Shown here: positions 57,125 through 64,000 of the stretch, in pieces
How positions within the stretch are numbered: the first letter of the stretch is position 1
How the letters are laid out: every line of letters begins with the position of its first letter
Assembly: GCA_019752295.1 (NCBI GenBank)
Contig: JAIEMK010000005.1
Coordinates: 124,001 to 188,000, forward strand
Reading direction: 5' to 3'
Length of the DNA stretch: 64,000 nucleotides
From: Chitinophagaceae bacterium
GTDB lineage: Bacteria > Bacteroidota > Bacteroidia > Chitinophagales > Chitinophagaceae
Program-made: the position numbers and the translations under genes
The notes under the pieces: generated by a model
What the model saw: the letters and a program-made list of their open reading frames with translations, nothing else
Told to the model about the DNA's origin: nothing
Databases searched by the model: none

Positions 57125-58375
57125 CTAAGGAAACATCTCTTCCGTTTCGAGATAGTTAAGATCCTTATGAAAGGTTTCTTCTGTAAAATAATAAGCAATC
57201 AACGTTATACTCATTACAATAACCCCGGTAATCATCCCGCTTTTAATTAGGTCCCATCCCCATGTTTTCTGAAACAAATCCAGAAACAACATATTAATCA
57301 GAGGAAGAATTCCACGAACCAGATTGGGGATTGTAGTTGCTGCTGTTGCCCTCAAATTAGTGCCGAATTGTTCAGCGCCCATCGTTACAAAAATTGCCCA
57401 GAAGCCGGTACTAAAACCAAGAACAGAGCAAATAGCATACATCCTATTATCAGAATTATTTACGGTACTAAAGAAGAGGAATAACGAAATGATACAAATG
57501 ATATAAAAAAGCAAGAGTGCTTTTTTTCGGCTTTTGAAAACCTGACTGATCAGTCCAATCAATATATCACCTACTGCAATAGCAGCATAGGCAAACATGA
57601 TTGATCGTCCCGAATCGATTGTAGTGCTACCAAACATTGCTTTAGCGAAACGATCGCTTTGGTTAACCAAAATTCCAATTACATACCAAGTAGGCAACCC
57701 AATTAAAACAGCTAGTGAATATTTTTTAAACCTTTTAATGCTGGTAAAGAAAATAAAAAAATTCCCCCTGCTCACTTTCGAATCCTGTGCAATTTCTTTG
57801 AACATGCCACTCTCTGCTACACTCACTCTTAGTAATAATAAACAAACCCCAAGCCCCCCACCGATCATATAACAAATACGCCAGTCTTTGGTAAGTTGAT
57901 AAGTAAAATAGGCAAACACAGCGCCGAATAAACCAATACCAGCCACAAGAGAAGTGCCAATGCCTCTTTTATTTTTGGGCAATATTTCACTAACCAAAGT
58001 TATTCCGGCGCCCAATTCACCTGCTAATCCTAGGCCCGCAGTAAATCGGCATATCGCATATTGATCAACTGTTTGAACAAATCCTGTTAGAATATTGGCA
58101 ATAGAATACAAAATGATCGAGCCAAATAAAACGCTTAATCTTCCTTTTTTGTCTCCCAATATACCCCAAACAATTCCTCCTATCAACAAACCGAACATCT
58201 GCCAGTTAATTACTCTGGTACTATCGGATAGTAAACTGGCATCTGTTGATCCAACTCCCAACAGGCTTGGCTTTTTTACAATAGTAAACAACAACAGGTC
58301 ATAGATATCTACAAAATAGCCCAATGCCGCTACGATTACCGGAAGGGAAATAATGCTAATTTTTTTTTCTGTCAT
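57125..58375 (-). CDS. Major facilitator superfamily transporter
   Basis: A 416-residue inner-membrane protein with about 12 hydrophobic segments. The ATG at 58373-58375 (MTEKKISIISLP) is used; the longer frame needs a TTG. The MFS loop 2-3 motif reads GGIVWGILGDKKGRLSVLFG and a sugar/organic-acid-type segment GLGLAGELGAGITLVSE is present. This resembles metabolite:proton symporters for organic acids, but the substrate is unknown. It follows the DedA and cation-symporter genes on the same strand. Confidence 0.88.
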   Translation of the reverse strand: MTEKKISIISLPVIVAALGYFVDIYDLLLFTIVKKPSLLGVGSTDASLLSDSTRVINWQMFGLLIGGIVWGILGDKKGRLSVLFGSIILYSIANILTGFVQTVDQYAICRFTAGLGLAGELGAGITLVSEILPKNKRGIGTSLVAGIGLFGAVFAYFTYQLTKDWRICYMIGGGLGVCLLLLRVSVAESGMFKEIAQDSKVSRGNFFIFFTSIKRFKKYSLAVLIGLPTWYVIGILVNQSDRFAKAMFGSTTIDSGRSIMFAYAAIAVGDILIGLISQVFKSRKKALLLFYIICIISLFLFFSTVNNSDNRMYAICSVLGFSTGFWAIFVTMGAEQFGTNLRATAATTIPNLVRGILPLINMLFLDLFQKTWGWDLIKSGMITGVIVMSITLIAYYFTEETFHKDLNYLETEEMFP

Positions 58376-58417
58376 CTTATTGGTTTGCAAATAGGCGATA
58401 TAAAAATGGGTAAAAAA

Positions 58418-59098
58418 TTATTCTGTTTTCTTTTTTGAAAAAAACAATTTAACAATCACGGGTGCAGTTGTAATTAATACAATGCCTAATACAATTACTT
58501 CGAGGTGTAATTTTAAATCGAAACCAAACTCAGAAAATATCCATTTCTGTAAAAAATGTCCGCCCACCAGCATACTAAAAACCCATGCTACAGATCCAAT
58601 CACATTGAACATAAAAAAGCGACTCCTGTTCATTTGTACAATCCCTGCTACAATGGGCGCAAATGTTCTGATAATTGGGATAAATCTTGCAGCAATAATG
58701 GCACCAGCTCCATGCTTTTCGTAGAAATCGTGCGCCTGTTCGAGATAATGCCTCTTAAATAAAACATTTTCTTTCCAGCCATACATTGCCGGCCCCACTT
58801 TATGCCCAAACCAATAACCCAAAGAGTTTCCTGCAATACCGGCAGTAGAGATCAGAATCAACAAAATAAGTAAGTCGATATATTCACTTCCTGTAGGCAT
58901 TATTTCATTTGCCAGATTGGTACTATAAATTCCTGCAACAAACAGCAAGCTATCGCCCGGTAAAAAAAATCCTGCAAACAAACCCGTCTCTGCAAAAACT
59001 ACAAAGAGGAGCAACCAAAGTCCGCCATGTTCTATATAAAATTGTGGTTGCAATAATTGGCTCCAATGAAAGGCATTTAAAAAAAATATATCTAACAT
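58418..59098 (-). CDS. DedA-family membrane protein
   Basis: A 226-residue inner-membrane protein with about five hydrophobic segments. Family features are FVVFAETGLFAGFFLPGDSLLF, GNSLGYWFGHKVGPAMYG, FYEKHGAGAIIAARFIPIIR and TFAPIVAGIVQMNRSRF. DedA proteins are linked to lipid carrier flipping and membrane homeostasis. It starts 9 bases after the cation symporter gene, so the two are likely cotranscribed. Confidence 0.93.
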   Translation of the reverse strand: MLDIFFLNAFHWSQLLQPQFYIEHGGLWLLLFVVFAETGLFAGFFLPGDSLLFVAGIYSTNLANEIMPTGSEYIDLLILLILISTAGIAGNSLGYWFGHKVGPAMYGWKENVLFKRHYLEQAHDFYEKHGAGAIIAARFIPIIRTFAPIVAGIVQMNRSRFFMFNVIGSVAWVFSMLVGGHFLQKWIFSEFGFDLKLHLEVIVLGIVLITTAPVIVKLFFSKKKTE

Positions 59099-59107
59099 AT
59101 GATTCGC

Positions 59108-60358
59108 TTAAGAAGTAATTTGAGGATTTTCTAAAGAGTTTTCCCATTTGCTTACAACCGTTGTTGCAAGCGCATTTCCAAGTACATTAGTAGCTGTTCT
59201 GAACATATCACAGAAGTGATCGATGGGTAGGATCAATGCAATTCCTTCGGGTGGAATATTAAACATGGCACAAGTAGCAGTAACAACAACCAATGATGCC
59301 CTTGGTACTCCGGCAATCCCCTTGCTCGTTAACATTAAAACAATCAGCATAGTAAACTGTGTACCTAAATCTAAATGAATATTATACGCTTGTGCTATTG
59401 CAATACTGGCAAAAGTCATATACATCATGCTACCATCGAGATTAAAAGAATATCCCAGTGGTAATATGAATGCTACAATTTTATCTTTGCATCCAAAATT
59501 CTCCAGTTCTTCAGTGAGTTTTGGGAAAACAGCTTCGCTGCTCGTGGTACTAAATGCAATGATCAAAGGTGGAAATATGGCTTTTAATAATTGTGGCATT
59601 CTTTTTCCGAGTACAATAAAGCCAACTCCAATCAAAACAATCCATAGCAGCGCAATGCCCGAAATAAAATACAATAAATACTTGCCGTAAAACATAAAAA
59701 CTTCCAATCCCTTGGTTGCTATCACTGCAGCAATTGCTCCGAACACACCAAGTGGAGCAAAATTCATTACATATCCAACCATCTTTAATATTACGTGTGC
59801 TACTGCATCCAGACCTTTTACAACAATTTTACCCTTATCACCAAGAGCAGCAGTGGCAATTCCAAAGAAGATACTGAATATCACCAACTGCAATATTTCG
59901 TTATTGGCCATTGCTTCAAATACACTTTTCGGGAAAACGTGTTCCACAAATTTAAGCAGACTAAACTCCTGTGTTTTACCCACCAAATCCTTTGCGCCCG
60001 AAACATCAGCATTACTCAGATCTATACCTGCACCGGGTTTGAGCAGATTCACCAAAAGCATTCCTAGCAACAAACTAGCGAGCGACGCGGTAACAAACCA
60101 TAAAAGGGCCTTACCTCCCACACGCCCAACAGACTGCAGATCGCCCAATTTAGCAATACCAACCACCAGTGTAGAAAAGACCAGAGGTGCAATAATCATC
60201 TGCACCAGCCTTAAAAAAACGGTGGTCAAAAGTTTAATGTTTTTAGAAAAAGATTCGATAAAAGCAGGGCTCGACTGTATGTGTATGATATACCCAAGAA
60301 TAATACCGGCAATCATGGAAATGATAATATAAACTGTAAGCCTGTTCGATTTATGCAT
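59108..60358 (-). CDS. Dicarboxylate/amino acid:cation symporter (DAACS family)
   Basis: A 416-residue inner-membrane transporter of the GltP/GltT/DctA family. The hairpin serine motif reads AFSTTSSEAVFPKL, and the TM7 motif LPLGYSFNLDGSMMYM is present with the NxDG-type sodium site. The C-terminal segment has GIAGVPRASLVVV and LPIDHFCDMFRTATNVLGNA. Substrates of the family are glutamate, aspartate or C4-dicarboxylates. It is the first gene of the DAACS-DedA-MFS minus-strand group. Confidence 0.95.
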   Translation of the reverse strand: MHKSNRLTVYIIISMIAGIILGYIIHIQSSPAFIESFSKNIKLLTTVFLRLVQMIIAPLVFSTLVVGIAKLGDLQSVGRVGGKALLWFVTASLASLLLGMLLVNLLKPGAGIDLSNADVSGAKDLVGKTQEFSLLKFVEHVFPKSVFEAMANNEILQLVIFSIFFGIATAALGDKGKIVVKGLDAVAHVILKMVGYVMNFAPLGVFGAIAAVIATKGLEVFMFYGKYLLYFISGIALLWIVLIGVGFIVLGKRMPQLLKAIFPPLIIAFSTTSSEAVFPKLTEELENFGCKDKIVAFILPLGYSFNLDGSMMYMTFASIAIAQAYNIHLDLGTQFTMLIVLMLTSKGIAGVPRASLVVVTATCAMFNIPPEGIALILPIDHFCDMFRTATNVLGNALATTVVSKWENSLENPQITS

Positions 60359-60513
60359 AGATGCAACCTATTATTCGTGCAATATAAGATTTCTGCTTAA
60401 ATGGCTATTATTCGGGTTCATGCACTATTCATAAAAGTTTTATAGCTGGAAAATAATAATTGATTATTTTGCCAAGTCTTATTTTTATTTTAAAGAAACT
60501 AACTAACTGTACT

Positions 60514-62010
60514 ATGAGTTTATTCAGAAAAAAGTCATTAGACGGCCTGATGGCCCAGGCTGCTGACTCCGAAAAGGGATTAAAGCGTACCCTCGGTGCC
60601 GGAAGCCTGATAGCATTGGGTATTGGCGCCATTATAGGCGCTGGTTTATTTGTGCGAACAGCCGCTGCTGCCGGTGAACATGCTGGACCAGCAGTTACCC
60701 TTTCATTTATTGTAGCAGCAATAGGATGTGCTTTTGCAGGTTTGTGTTATGCTGAATTTGCATCCATGATACCCATTGCAGGTAGTGCTTATACTTATGC
60801 ATACGCCACCATGGGTGAGCTGATTGCATGGATCATCGGATGGGCTTTAATTCTTGAATATGCTTTGGGAGCAGCTACTGTATCCATTGCGTGGAGCGAG
60901 TTTCTGAACAAATTGTTGACGCAATATAATCTGGGTTCGATACCATATGAATGGTGCCATTCGCCCTTCGAAAAAGCGCTAGACGCCGCTAATACCATGC
61001 ACTACGGTATCATGAACCTTCCTGCCCTATTTATTTTGCTAATGCTCTCTGCACTATTGATTAAGGGTACACAGGAATCAGCTACCGTAAATGCGATCAT
61101 TGTTATTATCAAAGTAAGTATTGTTGTAGTATTTATTTTTGTTGGATGGAGTTATATTAATCCGGCAAATCATACACCTTATTTTATACCTGCCGATGCT
61201 CCTCCTGCTTTGAAACCCGATGGTTCTTTTTATAGTTATTCAGGTTTTTTCCGCCACGGATATGGTGGCGTACTAACCGGTGCGGCAATTGTTTTCTTTG
61301 CCTTTATTGGTTTTGATGCAGTGTCTACTGCAGCTCAGGAAGCAAAGAATCCTAAAAGAGATATGCCAATCGGTATACTCGGGTCATTGGTAATCTGTAC
61401 CATTTTATACATTTTATTTTCTTATGTTTTAACGGGAGTTGCTCCTTATACCGACTTTGTAAAGTCGGGCAAAGAAGCGTCTGTGGCTTATGCAATTGAA
61501 ACCTATATGCAAGGTTATGGATGGTTAGCAAAAGCTGTAACCATCGCCATTTTAGCGGGCTTCTCTTCGGTAATTCTGGTAATGTTGATGGGACAAAGCC
61601 GTGTATTTTATACCATGTCAACAGACGGACTTTTACCAAAAGCATTTTCAGATCTGCATCCAAAATTCAGAACACCTTACAAATCAAATATGATACTTTT
61701 CGTATTTGTTGGCGCATTTGCAGCATTCATTCCGGGTAGTGTTGCGGGCGACTTAACCAGTATTGGTACTTTATTTGCATTTGTACTTGTTTGTGTGGGC
61801 GTTTGGGTAATGAGAAGAAACGATCCTGACAGGGTTCGTCCTTTTAAAACTCCATTGGTTCCATTGGTACCTATTTTAGGTATGTTGGTTTGTACTGCCA
61901 TGATTGTGTCGCTACCCAAAGAAACTTTAATCAGTGCATTAATATGGATGATTGTTGGACTGGTTGTTTATTTTGGTTATAGCAAAGCGCATAGCAAACT
62001 AAAATCATAA
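60514..62010 (+). CDS. APC-superfamily amino-acid permease
   Basis: A 498-residue inner-membrane transporter with 12-13 hydrophobic segments. The ATG at 60514 (MSLFRKKSLDGL) is chosen; the longer frame begins with TTG and its extension is not family-like. Key segments are GAGSLIALGIGAIIGAGLFV near residue 30, AFIGFDAVSTAAQEAKNPKR, and GFSSVILVMLMGQSRVFYTM followed by STDGLLPKAF. This matches the cationic amino-acid transporter/YfnA-like group. It is monocistronic with a terminator at 62031. Confidence 0.93.
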   Translation: MSLFRKKSLDGLMAQAADSEKGLKRTLGAGSLIALGIGAIIGAGLFVRTAAAAGEHAGPAVTLSFIVAAIGCAFAGLCYAEFASMIPIAGSAYTYAYATMGELIAWIIGWALILEYALGAATVSIAWSEFLNKLLTQYNLGSIPYEWCHSPFEKALDAANTMHYGIMNLPALFILLMLSALLIKGTQESATVNAIIVIIKVSIVVVFIFVGWSYINPANHTPYFIPADAPPALKPDGSFYSYSGFFRHGYGGVLTGAAIVFFAFIGFDAVSTAAQEAKNPKRDMPIGILGSLVICTILYILFSYVLTGVAPYTDFVKSGKEASVAYAIETYMQGYGWLAKAVTIAILAGFSSVILVMLMGQSRVFYTMSTDGLLPKAFSDLHPKFRTPYKSNMILFVFVGAFAAFIPGSVAGDLTSIGTLFAFVLVCVGVWVMRRNDPDRVRPFKTPLVPLVPILGMLVCTAMIVSLPKETLISALIWMIVGLVVYFGYSKAHSKLKS

Positions 62011-62030
62011 ATATTTTTTTCTTCTTTTAA

Positions 62031-62058
62031 AAACAGTCGGGCCTTGCCCGACTGTTTT
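62031..62058 (+). terminator. Rho-independent terminator after the amino-acid permease
   Basis: AAACAGTCGGG (62031-62041) pairs with CCCGACTGTTT (62047-62057) around a short loop, followed by TTATTTAT. It starts 21 bases after the permease stop. Confidence 0.9.
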
Positions 62059-62068
62059 ATTTATAAGC

Positions 62069-62099
62069 TTGGCTACTTGATTTTGTTACGTTAATTTTG
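62069..62099 (+). promoter_or_regulatory. Promoter of yebC
   Basis: TTGG (62069-62072), a 19-base spacer and TAATTTTG (62092-62099) fit the Bacteroidota -33/-7 pattern. The yebC ATG is 36 bases downstream. Confidence 0.65.
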
Positions 62100-62134
62100 C
62101 CAACCTTATATTAATATCATTTTAATGCATCGTT

Positions 62135-62857
62135 ATGGGAAGGATTTTTGAAGTTCGTAAAGCCACCATGTTTGCACGTTGGGACAAAATGGCGAAACAG
62201 TTTACCCGCATTGGTAAAGAAATTGTGATTGCAGTAAAAGCGGGTGGACCTGATCCGGCACTAAATCCCGCATTACGCCGTTGTTATCAAAATGCCAAGA
62301 GTGTGGGTATGCCTAAAGACCGTGTAGAAGCGGCTATCAAAAGGGCGATGGGAAAAGACACCAGCAACTACGAAGAAATTCTTTATGAAGGCTATGCCCC
62401 ACACGGAGTAGCATTATTGGTAGAAACTGCAACTGATAATCATGTAAGAACTGTTGCAAACGTAAAGAGTCATTTTAATAAAGGAAATGGAGCATTGGGT
62501 AATAGTGGAAGTGTAAGTTTTCAATTCAAAAAAATGGGGGTATTTAAATTGAAACCCGAAGGGTTGAATTTGGATGACCTTGAATTGGAATTGATCGATC
62601 ACGGCTTAGATGAATTGGGTGATAGTGTGGATGATGAGAACAATCCGATTATTGTTCTGCGCTGCACTTTCGCTGATTTCGGAAATCTGCAAAAAGCTTT
62701 GGAAGAAAAAGGAATTACAACCATTAGCTCAGAACTAGAATGGATACCAACTACAACCGTGCCTGTTACAGACGAACAGGCCGATGATGTGAGTAAATTA
62801 ATTGAGCGACTGGAGCAAGATGAAGACGTGAATAAAGTGTTTCACAATATGGCCTAA
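62135..62857 (+). CDS. yebC: YebC/PmpR-family protein
   Basis: A 240-residue three-domain protein of the YebC family, described as a transcription regulator and, in more recent work, as a ribosome-associated factor aiding translation of proline-rich or difficult sequences. It starts [20 protein letters not shown] and has [38 protein letters not shown] and [17 protein letters not shown]. The usual GHSKW start is replaced by GRIFEVRKA, a variant common in this group. It has its own promoter and terminator. Confidence 0.94.
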   Translation: MGRIFEVRKATMFARWDKMAKQFTRIGKEIVIAVKAGGPDPALNPALRRCYQNAKSVGMPKDRVEAAIKRAMGKDTSNYEEILYEGYAPHGVALLVETATDNHVRTVANVKSHFNKGNGALGNSGSVSFQFKKMGVFKLKPEGLNLDDLELELIDHGLDELGDSVDDENNPIIVLRCTFADFGNLQKALEEKGITTISSELEWIPTTTVPVTDEQADDVSKLIERLEQDEDVNKVFHNMA

Positions 62858-62888
62858 ACAAATTGTTTTAGTGCAATTAACTAACTTT

Positions 62889-62917
62889 AAAGCCGCCCAC
62901 AATCGGGCGGCTTTTTT
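62889..62917 (+). terminator. Rho-independent terminator after yebC, abutting the next start codon
   Basis: AAAGCCGCCC (62889-62898) pairs with GGGCGGCTTT (62905-62914) around ACAATC, followed by T6. The next gene's ATG begins at 62918, directly after the T-run, which is unusual. Confidence 0.9.
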
Positions 62918-63334
62918 ATGCAGCAAGAACCCAACAGCATTCACCCTGTAATACTATTCGATGGATATTGCAATCTTTGTAGTGGCGTAGTGCAGTTTGT
63001 AATTAAAAGAGATCCAAAAAAACATTTCAGATTTGCATCTTTACAAAGCAAATTCGGACAATCACTCCTCACTCAAAAGAATCTTTCTATAACCGATCCA
63101 AATTCTTTTTTATTGTTACAGAATGGTATTGTATTTAGTAGGTCTACAGGCGCTTTAAAAGTTGCGAAATCCTTGTCAGGCATATGGCCCATGCTTTATG
63201 GGAGCATCATCCTTCCGGTTTCCCTAAGAGATGCATTATATGATTTTATTGCAGGAAACAGGTATCGCTGGTTTGGGAAAAAAGAAGTTTGTTGGATACC
63301 GAATGATCAATTCAAAGATTTATTTATCGCATAA
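62918..63334 (+). CDS. DCC-family thiol-disulfide oxidoreductase-like protein (DUF393)
   Basis: A 138-residue protein of the DCC family, named for its conserved N-terminal motif. Here it reads D15-G-Y-C18-N-L-C21 in VILFDGYCNLCSGVVQFVIK, followed by FRFASLQSKFGQ. A late segment is ALYDFIAGNRYRWFGKKEVCW. A thioredoxin-like fold is expected from the family; the partner is unknown. The ATG touches the T-run of the yebC terminator, so expression relies on read-through or a promoter inside 62858-62890; TAACTTTA at 62882-62889 is a weak -7 candidate. Confidence 0.88.
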   Translation: MQQEPNSIHPVILFDGYCNLCSGVVQFVIKRDPKKHFRFASLQSKFGQSLLTQKNLSITDPNSFLLLQNGIVFSRSTGALKVAKSLSGIWPMLYGSIILPVSLRDALYDFIAGNRYRWFGKKEVCWIPNDQFKDLFIA

Positions 63335-63335
63335 A

Positions 63336-63363
63336 AAAGCCCGTTAAAAAAACGGGCCTTTAA
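63336..63363. terminator. Terminator between the DCC gene and the dehydrogenase gene
   Basis: GCCCGTT (63339-63345) and AACGGGC (63351-63357) pair around A5. On the minus strand the stem is followed by six T, so it best ends the minus-strand dehydrogenase gene. The plus-strand T-run is short. Confidence 0.8.
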
Positions 63364-63378
63364 AAAATCAAATGTCTT

Positions 63379-64000
63379 TTATTCACTCATCATTGCTTTT
63401 ATTACCGAAATAATCTCTTCTGCATTGGGTTTTCCAAAATAGTCTCCATCACTGCCATAACCTGTTCTGTTTGGTTTTGAAGTAATGGTTCTTGGATTTA
63501 CATCCAGCCATTGATAGCCCCCTTGCTTCTCCATCACCTGATTATACATATATGCTGAAGCTCCTCCGGGAACATCTTCATCCACAAACAAAATACGATT
63601 GGTTAATTTCAATGATTCTACAATCGTTTTATTGATATCAAAAGGCAGCAAAGTTTGTACATCAATAATTTCACAACTAATACCATCTCTCATCAATCGC
63701 TCAGCAGCTTCCTGAATGATCCTCAAAACAGAGCCATAAGAAACGATGGTAATATCTGTTCCGGTTCTGATTACTTCAGGAATACCCAATGGAATTGTGT
63801 ACTCCAATAAATTGGCAGGCATTTTTTCTTTTAAACGATATCCATTTAAACACTCAATCACAATTGCCGGATCATTGGCTTGTAACAGCGTATTATACAT
63901 TCCCACAGCTTGTGCCATATTTCTGGGTACACAAACCCATAGTCCTCTGAGTGCATTGATTACCATTCCCAGTGGAGAGCCGCTATGCCAGATTCCTTCC
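63379..64000 (-). CDS. 2-oxoacid dehydrogenase E1 / transketolase-like protein, C-terminal part (partial)
   Basis: Only the last 206 or so codons are in the window; the frame stays open to the right edge (GIWHSGSPLGMVINALRG). The visible part is the pyrimidine-domain end and the transketolase C-terminal domain. It contains GTDITIVSYGSVLRIIQEAA, CEIIDVQTLLPFDINKTIVE and ILFVDEDVPGGASAYMYNQV. The DVQTLLPFD and VDEDVPGG segments match the E1-beta subunit or E1 alpha-beta fusions of branched-chain or pyruvate dehydrogenases. Which complex cannot be decided from this portion. Confidence 0.88.
   Translation of the reverse strand, partial: EGIWHSGSPLGMVINALRGLWVCVPRNMAQAVGMYNTLLQANDPAIVIECLNGYRLKEKMPANLLEYTIPLGIPEVIRTGTDITIVSYGSVLRIIQEAAERLMRDGISCEIIDVQTLLPFDINKTIVESLKLTNRILFVDEDVPGGASAYMYNQVMEKQGGYQWLDVNPRTITSKPNRTGYGSDGDYFGKPNAEEIISVIKAMMSE

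Noticed and set aside
60460..60513. 18-codon upstream extension of the amino-acid permease
   Set aside because: It starts with TTG and overlaps the probable promoter region; the ATG at 60514 gives a family-like start.

Overview
The window is chromosomal DNA of a Bacteroidota bacterium, most likely in or near the Chitinophagaceae. The evidence is a SusC/SusD pair, lipoproteins with Bacteroidota-type lipoboxes, a Nudix-type AraR regulator, promoter boxes of the TTG / TAnnTTTG type, a long SecA with a large insertion, few Shine-Dalgarno sites, and AT-rich spacers. There are no rRNA or tRNA genes, CRISPR arrays or prophage. The genus call is inference.

Left edge (1-5,100, all minus): a sulfate-assimilation/cysteine operon, cysH-cysD-cysN-cysE-cysK and then the first codons of a siroheme uroporphyrinogen methyltransferase. 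The CysH is the iron-sulfur APS-reductase type. Between a good promoter and cysH lies a 21-codon open frame with six cysteine codons, ending in four consecutive Cys codons before the stop. Mutually exclusive hairpins can be drawn over it. This looks like a cysteine-sensing leader peptide and is the most interesting observation in the window.

Sugar region (5,242-36,000): a locus for plant arabinogalactan-like glycans in two adjacent blocks. Block one has a minus-strand GH30-GH35-GH27 operon, a LacI-type regulator, and a plus-strand chain of SusC, SusD, a large FG-GAP/ASPIC lipoprotein and a vanadium-haloperoxidase-like lipoprotein. The two arms are separated by the relic of an IS21-family element. 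Block two is centred on a catalytically dead Nudix protein, AraR. To its left run galK-galM-GH51-(frameshifted small lipoprotein)-galT. To its right run araB-araD-GH127-araA-sodium/sugar symporter, ended by a strong terminator. Together they would release and catabolise galactose and arabinose: beta-galactan backbone (GH30, GH35), alpha-L-arabinofuranose (GH51), beta-L-arabinofuranose (GH127) and possibly beta-L-arabinopyranose or alpha-galactose (GH27). galE is not in the window.

Middle (36,000-48,000, minus): an HAD hydrolase, a beta-CASP metallo-hydrolase, a DUF4442 protein, an MlaE-like permease, malic enzyme (MaeB), an M20 amidohydrolase, a SPOR protein, deoC and secA. Then plus-strand atpG (away from other ATP synthase genes), scpB, lysA, an MlaF-like ATPase, a thioredoxin-fold protein, mdh and a TonB-dependent receptor.

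Right end (56,000-64,000): a minus-strand run of a family 9 glycosyltransferase, an MFS transporter, a DedA protein and a dicarboxylate/amino-acid:cation symporter. Then plus-strand amino-acid permease, yebC and a DCC-family protein, and finally the 3' part of a 2-oxoacid dehydrogenase/transketolase-like gene that leaves the window.
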